A DNA stretch of 17,052 nt from Sandaracinaceae bacterium. GTDB taxonomy: Bacteria; Myxococcota_A; Polyangia; Polyangiales; Sandaracinaceae. Under the pieces are notes generated by a model. It saw only the letters and a list, made by a program, of their open reading frames with translations, searched no databases and was not told the DNA's origin. Positions 1-6,532 of this stretch are shown here, one piece after another. Made by a program: the position numbers and the translations under genes. Every line of letters begins with the position of its first letter. Positions within the stretch are counted from its first letter, which is position 1. The stretch lies in NCBI GenBank assembly GCA_025056955.1, contig JANWYL010000033.1, positions 1-17,052 of the forward strand, in the 5' to 3' direction.

Positions 1-2
1 GG

Positions 3-1208
3 ATGGCCATGGAGCAAGCCCCTCCCTCGCGCTGGAAGCCCTTTGGAAAAGATCTTCCCCTGATTGACCTCCCTCTTTTTCGCCCGGTGATTCGCCCAGA
101 TGACCCGCGGATCGAGCAAGTGCGCCAAGCCCTCTTTGAGGGTGATCCCCTGGCAGATGAAGTCAGCGAGTGGATTGCGCAGGACCCCTCCCGCGAGCCG
201 ATTTTTGCTCAGGCAGTTCACCGGGGAATCGATTCGATTCCAAACCCTCCTCCTGTGCTCCACCGATTTTTTGCATCGGTCGACAAAGATCCCCCTTGGC
301 TCGATCGCCAGCTGGTGAGCAAAGGCACTGAGTGCTTGCTTCGAGCTGGCCCAATCGGACACGCATCGCTTGGAAGCGTCTCTTTGCTGAGTGGCTACCT
401 CTCCCTTGGGGCAGTAAAGCCCCTCATGGCCACTCGGGCCCTCCTTGAACAAACCCGCCGCCGCTTGGCTGAAACCGCTCAGTTTGTGGTCGAAATCTCT
501 CGCTCAAAAGATCTCTCCCGCTTTTCCTCTGGCTTTCGCGCTGCTCTGCTCGTGCGTATGGGCCACGCAAAGCTGCGCCTTGCGCTCCGTCAAAAAGGTG
601 ATTGGAAAAGAGAACTTTGGGGAGAACCGATCAACCAGCACGATATGCTTGCGACGGTGCTTGAGTTTTCAACCGTCTATATCACAGGCCTCACCCTCCA
701 AGGTTATCTTCTCACCCAATCGGAACGAGAAGCGATCATGCACCTTTGGCGCTACCTTGGTTGGGTGCTGGGGGTGAGAGAAGAGTTGCTTCCACGATCC
801 TTCCGAGAAGGTGTTGAACTTGGTCTGATCGTAAGCCTCACGGAAAAAGGCCCCGATGAAGATGGAAAGAAACTCGCGCAAGCCCTTGTTGGCACATCCC
901 AACTCATCCATCGAGATCGGTTGGGTAAGTGGCTCGGCTGGCTCCGCACCCAAAACAACCGAGCCCTTAGCCGCATCGCGCTTGGCCCTCGAGCGATGAA
1001 AGCCCTCGGGTTGGAGGTGGATCCAAGCGCCCTTTGGGTGTTCATCGCTTTCTCAAGCATCGAAGCCATAAGAAGCGCGATTTTTCGCCTGCTCCCTGGC
1101 GGCATGCACCTTGAGCGTGAGATCAGAGGGCGCTTGATGGCTTGGAGCACTGCCCAAGAACTTGAAGGCAAGCCACCATGGTTTGTTTCAACCGATGATG
1201 ACAAATAA
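3..1208 (+). CDS. DUF2236 / MpaB-like (rubber-oxygenase fold) putative haem oxygenase
   Basis: The 401-residue protein resembles the DUF2236 family, which includes fungal MpaB and the latex-clearing protein Lcp (b-type haem dioxygenase). Visible family features are RRRLAETAQF at 152-161 (R154 and T158 match the Lcp Arg/Thr pair), an Arg-x-x-His segment VRMGHAKLRL at 184-193 with H188 as candidate axial haem ligand, and WGEPINQHD at 206-214, where the family usually has a W-G-x-P-I/V-N motif. The protein is mostly helical. No signal peptide is seen, unlike the exported Lcp enzymes, so it is probably cytoplasmic. The substrate is unknown. ATG at 3 or ATG at 9 could be the start, but the window edge hides the upstream sequence, so the true start may lie further left. 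It converges on the downstream glycosylase gene with 39 bases between stops. Family call is good; reaction is inferred only. Confidence 0.72.
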   Translation: MAMEQAPPSRWKPFGKDLPLIDLPLFRPVIRPDDPRIEQVRQALFEGDPLADEVSEWIAQDPSREPIFAQAVHRGIDSIPNPPPVLHRFFASVDKDPPWLDRQLVSKGTECLLRAGPIGHASLGSVSLLSGYLSLGAVKPLMATRALLEQTRRRLAETAQFVVEISRSKDLSRFSSGFRAALLVRMGHAKLRLALRQKGDWKRELWGEPINQHDMLATVLEFSTVYITGLTLQGYLLTQSEREAIMHLWRYLGWVLGVREELLPRSFREGVELGLIVSLTEKGPDEDGKKLAQALVGTSQLIHRDRLGKWLGWLRTQNNRALSRIALGPRAMKALGLEVDPSALWVFIAFSSIEAIRSAIFRLLPGGMHLEREIRGRLMAWSTAQELEGKPPWFVSTDDDK

Positions 1209-1247
1209 CCCAATCGCTTCACCCCATTCAGTGCTGGGTGTTCATCC

Positions 1248-1964
1248 CTAAGAGGCAGTTGCACCCCTTTCGGCTGAGCGGGTTGTGCGCCTTGGGGTTC
1301 TTTGCTTCTCCTCTTGGGCCCGCACCCTCTTTGAGCCAGCCCAGCTGCAAATCGGGCATCGATCCCAGTCGTGCCCTCTGGCAGGGCAATAGGTGCGTCC
1401 AAAGTAAATCATCTGAAGATGCAAGCGAGGCCAAAGCGATGGATCAAAAAGGCGCTTGAGGTCTTCCTCGGTGCGGCGCACGCTTGTCCCATCCGAAAGC
1501 CCCCATCTTTTGGCCAAGCGATGGATGTGGGTGTCAACGGGAAACGCGGCCTGGCCAAAGGCTTGAGCCAAAACAACTGAAGCGCTTTTTCGACCCACAC
1601 CAGGGAGTGCGATGAGCTCGTCGAAAGAGGCTGGAACTTTTCCACCATGGCGCTCAACCAAAATTTTTGAAAGAGCAACGAGGGCCTTTGCCTTTTGAGG
1701 AGCCAAGCCCACCCCTCGGATCAACCCCTCGACTTCCCTTGGATCAAGCCGAGCCATCGCCTCAGGCGTTGGAGCCCGTTCAAAAAGGGCAGGTGTCACT
1801 TCATTGACCTTCTTATCTGTCGTCTGAGCAGAAAGAACCACCGCAACCAAAAGGGTGAATGGATCACGGTGATGAAGAGGGATGGGGGGGTTGGGAAAGA
1901 GAGAGTTCAACATCTCAGCAATGCGCGCAGCCTTTTCTTTTTTCGACACAACTGTGCTGACCAT
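1248..1964 (-). CDS. nth: Endonuclease III-like DNA glycosylase/AP lyase with incomplete Fe-S cysteine motif
   Basis: This is a HhH-GPD base-excision repair enzyme of the endonuclease III family, which removes oxidised pyrimidines and cleaves abasic sites. With the start used here it has 238 residues. The N-terminal SAQTTDKKVN region lies at 45-54. The helix-hairpin-helix LPGVGRKSA at 120-128 carries the catalytic lysine K126, and VDTHIHRLAKR at 143-153 carries the catalytic aspartate D144. The usual C-terminal [4Fe-4S] set (C-x6-C-x2-C-x5-C) is not met: only C193, C203 and C206 are present (C-x9-C-x2-C), followed by a basic tail of about 30 residues with no fourth Cys. A longer reading starts at 2030, but the ATG at 1964 has GGAGG five bases upstream while 2030 has no Shine-Dalgarno, so 1964 is preferred. 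The gene is divergent from the RCC1 lipoprotein gene and convergent with the DUF2236 gene. Confidence 0.93.
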   Translation of the reverse strand: MVSTVVSKKEKAARIAEMLNSLFPNPPIPLHHRDPFTLLVAVVLSAQTTDKKVNEVTPALFERAPTPEAMARLDPREVEGLIRGVGLAPQKAKALVALSKILVERHGGKVPASFDELIALPGVGRKSASVVLAQAFGQAAFPVDTHIHRLAKRWGLSDGTSVRRTEEDLKRLFDPSLWPRLHLQMIYFGRTYCPARGHDWDRCPICSWAGSKRVRAQEEKQRTPRRTTRSAERGATAS

Positions 1965-1969
1965 TGAAG

Positions 1970-1974
1970 CCTCC
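1970..1974 (-). promoter_or_regulatory. Ribosome binding site deciding the nth start
   Basis: Read on the minus strand this is GGAGG, five bases before the ATG at 1964. It favours that codon over the upstream in-frame ATG at 2030, which is preceded by a pyrimidine-rich stretch. Confidence 0.7.
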
Positions 1975-2000
1975 ACTGGAGTTAACGACAATCCACCCTT

Positions 2001-2015
2001 CGAGAATCGTTCTCG
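2001..2015. promoter_or_regulatory. Palindrome in the nth / RCC1-lipoprotein divergent region
   Basis: CGAGAA-TCG-TTCTCG is a perfect 6-bp inverted repeat with a 3-base centre. It lies between the chosen starts of the divergent genes (1964 and 2087), where an operator would be expected. It does not match the common LexA boxes I know (neither CTGT-N8-ACAG nor GAAC-N4-GTTC). A 6-bp palindrome can arise by chance, so an operator role is only a possibility. Confidence 0.3.
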
Positions 2016-2074
2016 CTTGCCTTTTTCCATAGGGGCATATAGGGAGGTCTTTTGAAATCAAGAAGTTTTCTCGG

Positions 2075-2080
2075 GTGAGG
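2075..2080 (+). promoter_or_regulatory. Ribosome binding site deciding the RCC1 lipoprotein start
   Basis: GTGAGG ends six bases before the ATG at 2087. The GTG at 2075 is therefore more likely part of the Shine-Dalgarno sequence than the start codon. The resulting N-terminus (MKGSFWILATVLLLGC) is a clean lipoprotein signal. Confidence 0.55.
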
Positions 2081-2086
2081 CGCGTG

Positions 2087-3499
2087 ATGAAAGGCTCTTT
2101 TTGGATATTGGCCACGGTTTTGTTGTTGGGATGTGGTTCGCCTGCAACTCCTTCTTCAGATGCTGGTGGGGAAGATGCCAGCGACGCATCGCGTCCAGAC
2201 GCATTTCGAATCCGTGACGCAGGAGCAGACGTTTTCTCTTTGCCTGATGCGCGATCGGGATGCGAAGGCGAGGGATGCAGAATTGTGGAGCTCGCACTTG
2301 GCTTTTCAACAAGCTGCGCAAGGCGTCAAAACGGCGAGGTCCTCTGCTGGGGGCGAGGTCAGAATGGAGAGCTTGGAGATGGGAACTCCCGGCACTCGCC
2401 AGGATGCCTGCGCCTTGGCACCTCAGAACGCATCGATTGCAGCGACCACCCTGTGCGAGTTGCCTTGCCTGGGCCTGCCCGCCGCCTCCACGCGAGAGGA
2501 GGTTTTGATTTTTGTGCTGAACTCGAAGGAGGCGCCTTTCATTGCTGGGGCTCATTCGGCTACACGGTCGAGGGAGAGATGGAGCGGGTTCGCTTTGCTC
2601 CCGAGCCCGTGCCGTGGCTCAGTGGGGCGCAAAGCTACTCAAGTGCCTTCACCTTCGCTTGCTGGCTCGATGGCGAAGGAAAGGGGCGTTGCATTGGTTC
2701 AAATCAAAACGGCCAACTCGGCCACGGCGACTTCATGGTGCGCATTCAACCTGTTCACGTGCGCATCCAAAGGGGGGCCATGCGCGAAGTACTGAGCGGC
2801 CTTGTAGAAATCGAAACATCAAAGGCTTTTGGATCCACCGCTTGCGCGCGTTCAACGGCCGAGCTCTACTGCTGGGGCAGAAATCATGAGGGTCAACTCG
2901 GGCGTCCTGGCCCCCACGAGCGCTGCATCTCAGGCATTGAGGAATTCGATTGCAGTTCGCTGGCTGTGGCCCTTGACTTCCCCATGGCTTCTATGATCCG
3001 CGATCTGGCATTTGGTTCGAGCCATGCATGTGCCCTCCTGATGGATGGATCCCTCTACTGCTGGGGCAGTAACAGAAGGGGCGAGCTCGGCCTTGGAACC
3101 CCAGGGAGCCCCGATATGCGTTCTCGCGAGATGCCAACCCGCATCGACTCCTTGAGCAATGTCGCCGAAGTCGAGCTTGGGGCACGACACAGCTGTGCGC
3201 GCAAGCAAGATGGAAGCGTTTGGTGCTGGGGGGCCAATGATCTTGGCCAGCTTGGAAGCGGTATGGAAGATCACCCTGGGCCACAATGCATGTCTGAGGG
3301 GATGGTCATCGATTGCTCTTCAGTTCCAGTCCAAGTGGTTGGGATCACAGATGCGGTCGAGTTGGCTGTTGGCAGGGAGCACTCGTGTGTGGTCCGCTCA
3401 AATGGTGAAGTGTGGTGTTGGGGGTCAAACGAGCACTATGAATGTGGCTCAGGTGAGCGCCAACCGCTTCTTCAACCACAGAGGGTGATCGGGCTTTGA
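2087..3499 (+). CDS. RCC1-repeat beta-propeller lipoprotein
   Basis: The protein has 470 residues. Residues 1-16 form a lipoprotein signal ending in LLLGC (lipidated C16), followed by an Asp/Ala/Ser/Gly-rich linker (about 20-57) typical of surface lipoproteins in myxobacterial relatives. From about residue 64 there are seven RCC1-type repeats, each centred on a (Y/W/L/H)CWG-x-N-x-x-G-(Q/E)-LG type motif: CWG at 87, 153, 262, 325, 380 and 444, with a variant CIGSNQNGQLG at 202. Seven blades are the expected count for a complete RCC1 propeller. Three inserts carry a Cys followed by a D-C-S motif (near 107-119, 280-289 and 401-411), so disulfides are likely. In eukaryotes RCC1 is a nucleotide-exchange factor, but bacterial secreted forms are generally interpreted as binding or adhesion propellers. 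The ligand is unknown. The next lipoprotein gene begins one base after the stop. Confidence 0.88.
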   Translation: MKGSFWILATVLLLGCGSPATPSSDAGGEDASDASRPDAFRIRDAGADVFSLPDARSGCEGEGCRIVELALGFSTSCARRQNGEVLCWGRGQNGELGDGNSRHSPGCLRLGTSERIDCSDHPVRVALPGPARRLHARGGFDFCAELEGGAFHCWGSFGYTVEGEMERVRFAPEPVPWLSGAQSYSSAFTFACWLDGEGKGRCIGSNQNGQLGHGDFMVRIQPVHVRIQRGAMREVLSGLVEIETSKAFGSTACARSTAELYCWGRNHEGQLGRPGPHERCISGIEEFDCSSLAVALDFPMASMIRDLAFGSSHACALLMDGSLYCWGSNRRGELGLGTPGSPDMRSREMPTRIDSLSNVAEVELGARHSCARKQDGSVWCWGANDLGQLGSGMEDHPGPQCMSEGMVIDCSSVPVQVVGITDAVELAVGREHSCVVRSNGEVWCWGSNEHYECGSGERQPLLQPQRVIGL

Positions 3500-3500
3500 G

Positions 3501-3959
3501 ATGGTGCGCTTTCTGAGCCTTTGCTTTTTCTTATTTTTTTCCTGTAACTCCTCCCCTCCCCCACCTCCTCCTCCCAACCGCCCTCCCCCAGCTGATGCGC
3601 TTGAAGCAGCTCTTCGCAAGCGTGAACCCAAAGAAGCTTACGCTCTCACTCCCTACGAGCCTCCCTTTCGCATGCGCTTGAAAGAAGGTGAATCGCAAAC
3701 CTTCGCTCGGGTGCTCAAGGAGGGTTTTTGTTACAAAGCACTCATTCAGTGCGACGATGGTGTGCAAGCGATTTCAGCTCGGCTCTTTGATCCCACCAAC
3801 GTCCTGCTCCAGGTCGACACCAAAGAAGGTTGTTGTGCAGCGCTTGGAGGAGGGCGTCCTCTGTGCCCTGAGGAGCCTGGGGTTTATCGCATCGAAATTC
3901 GATTGCTCAAGGGAGAAGGAGAAGTGCTCGCACAATGGTATGCAAACACTTCTTTGTAA
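3501..3959 (+). CDS. Proline-rich lipoprotein of unknown function
   Basis: I do not recognise the family. The 152-residue product begins with a short signal peptide ending FFSC (predicted lipidated C15), followed by a run of seven prolines and a further PPP cluster (about 19-30) that would act as a stiff spacer from the membrane. The remaining 110 residues look like a compact beta-rich domain with four cysteines (about C77, C83, C111, C112) plus one near C121. It starts one base after the stop of the RCC1 lipoprotein with no clear Shine-Dalgarno, so translation is probably coupled and the two lipoproteins may act together in the outer membrane or at the cell surface. Confidence 0.75.
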   Translation: MVRFLSLCFFLFFSCNSSPPPPPPPNRPPPADALEAALRKREPKEAYALTPYEPPFRMRLKEGESQTFARVLKEGFCYKALIQCDDGVQAISARLFDPTNVLLQVDTKEGCCAALGGGRPLCPEEPGVYRIEIRLLKGEGEVLAQWYANTSL

Positions 3960-4060
3960 AATGGCCTCACCTTCTCTGGCAAAACCATCTTAAAGAACAC
4001 ATCCCATGGCTGGCCTTGCTTGAACGCCTTTTCTGTACGATCGTTGTATTTGTTCGATGA
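3935..4060 (+). CDS. Possible 41-residue ORF bridging the lipoprotein and ccmC
   Basis: This reading frame overlaps the lipoprotein 3' end by 25 bases, and its TGA (4058-4060) forms an ATGA overlap with the ccmC start at 4057. The product begins MVCKHFFVKWPHLLW and ends in a hydrophobic stretch (LALLERLFCTIVVFVR). A GGAGAAG lies upstream, but its spacing of about 11 bases is long. No homology is recognised. The coupling to ccmC, which has no Shine-Dalgarno of its own, is the main reason to list it. It could equally be a chance frame in a 97-base spacer. Confidence 0.25.
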   Translation: MVCKHFFVKWPHLLWQNHLKEHIPWLALLERLFCTIVVFVR

Positions 4061-4935
4061 ATGCCTCTGCCTTTTTCCCCCCCATCCTTTGGCTCGGCCT
4101 TGCTGCCCTGGTGATGGTAGGCGCCTCGAGTGTGGAAGGTACTTCATTCTTTCGAATCATCCTACCCATTGCGTTGGCAGGGGTCGCGGCAAGCTCCCTT
4201 CGCCATCACCTTCGCACCCCCCCCCCTACTTTTCTTGAACACTCAAAAGTGGTGTTGGCTCTTGGTGCCATGGCCTTCGTGCTTATCCCCCCCACCTTGT
4301 ATGCAATCTTTATCCACGCCCCTGTTGAACTTCAGATGGGAATTGTGCAAAAGATCTTTTACTTTCACGTGCCATCTGCCTATGCGATGTATCTCGCATT
4401 TGGAACTTCAGGAGCAGGTTGCCTCCTCTACCTTTGGCGCAAACACCCAAGGTGGGATGCCCTCGCTGTGGCGGGTGGGGAGGTGGGGCTTGTGTTTTGT
4501 GCAATGGTCCTCTTCACAGGGCCCCTTTGGGCCAGAAAGGCATGGGGCACGTATTGGACCTGGGATCCGCGATTGACCACCACTCTTCTGGTTGGCCTGA
4601 TTTTCATGGCTTTTAACATTTTGCGCCACTTTGGTGAGGGAGGTGAAAGCGAAAAGCGTTTTGCGGCAGCGCTTGCAGCACTTGGGCTATTGCTTTTGCC
4701 GGTGATCCACTACTCCGTTCAAAAATGGCGGGGGCAACACCCGACAGTGATTGGAAAAGGGGGCGGGGGCATCCATCCCGATATGGTTCCTGCCCTCGTT
4801 TTGGGCTTTGCGCTCTTTAGCGCCCTCGCAATCCTTTTCCTTGTGCTCCGCTATCGCATTGAAACCATCCGCCAACGAACTCGAGAACTTGAGGCCGAGC
4901 TTGCCCTAAAAGGCCTCATCGAGGAAGGGTCATGA
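4057..4935 (+). CDS. ccmC: CcmC/CcsA-type cytochrome c biogenesis membrane protein
   Basis: The protein has 292 residues and belongs to the haem-handling HHP family. CcmC delivers haem to the chaperone CcmE in System I cytochrome c maturation. The core from about 63 to 265 has the expected six helices. It contains the haem-ligand region QKIFYFHVPSA (H104), the tryptophan-rich WGTYWTWDPR (163-172) and the second conserved histidine in PVIHYSVQKW (H218). Two extra hydrophobic segments (about 7-22 and 31-47) precede the core, so it is longer than typical CcmC, whose core is about 210-250 residues. A charged, coiled-coil-like tail (266-290) follows. No Shine-Dalgarno precedes the ATG at 4057 and there is an in-frame stop at 4021-4023, so the start lies within a narrow interval. 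Its ATGA overlaps the CcmD-like gene. ccmA, ccmB, ccmE and ccmF are not in the window. Confidence 0.9.
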   Translation: MNASAFFPPILWLGLAALVMVGASSVEGTSFFRIILPIALAGVAASSLRHHLRTPPPTFLEHSKVVLALGAMAFVLIPPTLYAIFIHAPVELQMGIVQKIFYFHVPSAYAMYLAFGTSGAGCLLYLWRKHPRWDALAVAGGEVGLVFCAMVLFTGPLWARKAWGTYWTWDPRLTTTLLVGLIFMAFNILRHFGEGGESEKRFAAALAALGLLLLPVIHYSVQKWRGQHPTVIGKGGGGIHPDMVPALVLGFALFSALAILFLVLRYRIETIRQRTRELEAELALKGLIEEGS

Positions 4936-5246
4936 TGAAGGACTGGAAGAGCACAATCTGCTTTGTTTGGATCGCCCTTTTTGCCCTGATTTGGGGATGG
5001 GAAGCGCATGCCCAGGTTGATGCCTCGGAAGAGCGTTCGACCTCTTTTCGCGCTGTGCAAGGGGCAGTGCGGGAAGACATTCCTGGAGGTCCCTTGCTTA
5101 TTGCTGCCTACGGCCTGGTGCTCACCCTTCTCGTCGCTTATGCCATTCATCTCGGGCGACTTTCAGGAGGGGCCTTGCGTCAAATAGAGCGCCTTGAAAA
5201 AGCGCTCAAAAGAAGTGATCAGCCTCCTGAGCACAGGAGCGAGTGA
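4932..5246 (+). CDS. CcmD-like small membrane protein (alternative CcmD family)
   Basis: The 104-residue product starts in the ATGA overlap with ccmC, behind GAGGAAGG. An N-terminal hydrophobic segment (about 9-27, ending EAHA) looks like a signal peptide. A polar stretch follows, then a single membrane helix GPLLIAAYGLVLTLLVAYAI (53-72), then a basic and acidic helix with R-x-x-x-R-L-E-K-A-L spacing. The pattern of G-x-x-Y-x-x-x helix plus short coiled tail directly after ccmC matches the alternative CcmD-like family rather than E. coli CcmD. Such proteins stabilise the CcmABC haem-release complex, and that role is inferred from the family and the context. The leading signal sequence is an extension compared with the minimal proteins. 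Confidence 0.7.
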   Translation: MMKDWKSTICFVWIALFALIWGWEAHAQVDASEERSTSFRAVQGAVREDIPGGPLLIAAYGLVLTLLVAYAIHLGRLSGGALRQIERLEKALKRSDQPPEHRSE

Positions 5247-5380
5247 TGGAGCTTCCTGGGATTGAACACCTCTTTTTCATTCCAGCCGTGCTCCTTGTGG
5301 GCTTTGCTGCTGGATATGTGGTTGGTGTGCGCGCTGGGCGCGAAGAAGAACGCAGACGACAAAAGGAGAGGAAGCGATGA
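5246..5380 (+). CDS. 44-residue single-pass membrane microprotein
   Basis: This small gene is squeezed between the CcmD-like gene and the acyl-CoA dehydrogenase gene. Its ATG overlaps the previous TGA by one base (TGATG) and its TGA overlaps the next ATG (ATGA at 5377-5380). It has a good Shine-Dalgarno, AGGAG seven bases upstream. The product starts MELPGIEHLFFIPAV, continues through one glycine-containing membrane helix (about 9-28), and ends in a strongly charged, mostly basic tail (RAGREEERRRQKERKR) that predicts an N-out, C-in topology. I cannot name a family. The position suggests either a ccm-complex accessory subunit or a membrane partner of the dehydrogenase. The perfect fit into both overlaps makes it very likely to be translated. 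Confidence 0.72.
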   Translation: MELPGIEHLFFIPAVLLVGFAAGYVVGVRAGREEERRRQKERKR

Positions 5381-6525
5381 TCGATTTCGAGCTCACTGAA
5401 GAACAAAAAGCACTCCAACGCCTCGCTCGGGAATTCACAAAAGACCGCATCATTCCAATTGCTGCGGAATGCGACCGCGAGTCCAAATTTCCGCACGAAG
5501 TCTTTAAAGAAGCCCATCGCTTGGGCCTTGTTGCTCCAAATATCCCAGCTGCCTACGGAGGGATGGGGCTAAGCGAGCTCGATCATGTGCTCATCGTCGA
5601 AGAGCTCGCCTATGGCTGCACCGGCATTCAAACATCGATTACCGCCAACGCCCTTGCAGCAACTCCAATCATGCTCGCAGGCACGGAAGAGCAGAAAAAA
5701 AAGTATCTCGGTATGCTTGCGAGCGAGCCGATTTACGCCGCCTATGCAATCACAGAGGCCGCTGCAGGCTCTGACGCGGCGGGCATTCAGTGCCGTGCCA
5801 GAAAAGTGGGCGATGATTGGGTGCTTACGGGCGAAAAGATCTACATCACCAACGCTTCCATGGCCTCATTCTACGTGGTTTTTGCAACGATTGACCCATC
5901 TCTTCGCCACAAAGGCATAATGGCTTTTATCGTTGACCGGGACTCACCTGGCCTTTCGGTTGGCCGAAAAGAAGACAAAATGGGGCAGCGGGCAAGCGAT
6001 ACGGCCACGCTCATCCTTGAGGAAGTGCGCGTGCCCAAAGAAAATGTGTTGGCCGAAGCAGGGCATGGCTTTAAGCTTGCGATGCAAAGCTTTGATCGGA
6101 CGCGCCCAGACATTGGGGCGGGAGCTTGTGGACTCATGCGCCGGGCCATTGATGAGTGCGCCCGCTTTGCCCTCGAGCGAAAAACCTTTGGCGTTCCCAT
6201 CGCCCAGCATCAAGCCATCCAATTCATGATCGCTGACATGGCCATCAAGTACGAGGCAACCCGTCTCCTCGTCCACAAAGCCGCATGGATGATCGATCGC
6301 GGAGAGCGAAATTCCCTTGTGGCAAGCTACTCCAAAGCCTTTGGGGCAGACAGCGCGATGGAAGTTGCCACAAACGCTGTTCAGATATTTGGCGGTGCAG
6401 GTTACATGAAAGACTACCCTGTCGAAAAACTGATGAGGGATGCGAAGATCCTTCAGATTTATGAGGGAACGTCCCAAATCCAACGCATCGTGATTGCTCG
6501 TCACATCCTTTCTCAGTACAGCTGA
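5377..6525 (+). CDS. Acyl-CoA dehydrogenase, medium-chain (MCAD/ACADM) type
   Basis: This is an FAD-dependent enzyme of beta-oxidation that makes trans-2-enoyl-CoA and passes electrons to ETF. The 382-residue length is standard. The N-terminal helical domain begins MIDFELTEEQKALQ. The flavin-contact motif YAITEAAAGSDAAGI lies near 126-140 and TGEKIYITNA near 153-162. The C-terminal domain has TRPDIGAGACGLMRRA, ALERKTFG and QIFGGAGYMKDYPVEKLMRD. The catalytic base is E363 in QIYEGTSQIQR, the position used by MCAD and SCAD rather than the isovaleryl/long-chain position. The C-terminal third reads very closely like animal mitochondrial MCAD. AAAGGAGAGG precedes the start, and the ATG overlaps the microprotein stop. 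Chain-length preference is inferred from similarity only. No ETF or other beta-oxidation gene is in the window. Confidence 0.95.
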   Translation: MIDFELTEEQKALQRLAREFTKDRIIPIAAECDRESKFPHEVFKEAHRLGLVAPNIPAAYGGMGLSELDHVLIVEELAYGCTGIQTSITANALAATPIMLAGTEEQKKKYLGMLASEPIYAAYAITEAAAGSDAAGIQCRARKVGDDWVLTGEKIYITNASMASFYVVFATIDPSLRHKGIMAFIVDRDSPGLSVGRKEDKMGQRASDTATLILEEVRVPKENVLAEAGHGFKLAMQSFDRTRPDIGAGACGLMRRAIDECARFALERKTFGVPIAQHQAIQFMIADMAIKYEATRLLVHKAAWMIDRGERNSLVASYSKAFGADSAMEVATNAVQIFGGAGYMKDYPVEKLMRDAKILQIYEGTSQIQRIVIARHILSQYS

Positions 6526-6532
6526 GCGCGTC

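Noticed and set aside
752..1402. A 216-codon minus-strand frame across the end of the DUF2236 gene
   Set aside because: It is antisense to the DUF2236 gene and overlaps the nth 3' end in another frame. Its composition is Arg/Ser/Pro-rich without motifs, so it is a shadow frame.
4016..4050. A possible promoter for ccmC (TTGAAC with TGTATT)
   Set aside because: The -35 and -10 matches are 4/6 each with a 19-base spacer, and the gene lies in a tightly packed co-directional run, so the evidence is too weak to annotate.
3884..4147. An 87-codon minus-strand frame across the lipoprotein-ccmC gap
   Set aside because: The middle segment (KYNDRTEKAFKQGQPWDVFF) looked protein-like, but both ends are antisense to real genes and no family was recognised, so it is not reported as a gene or remnant.
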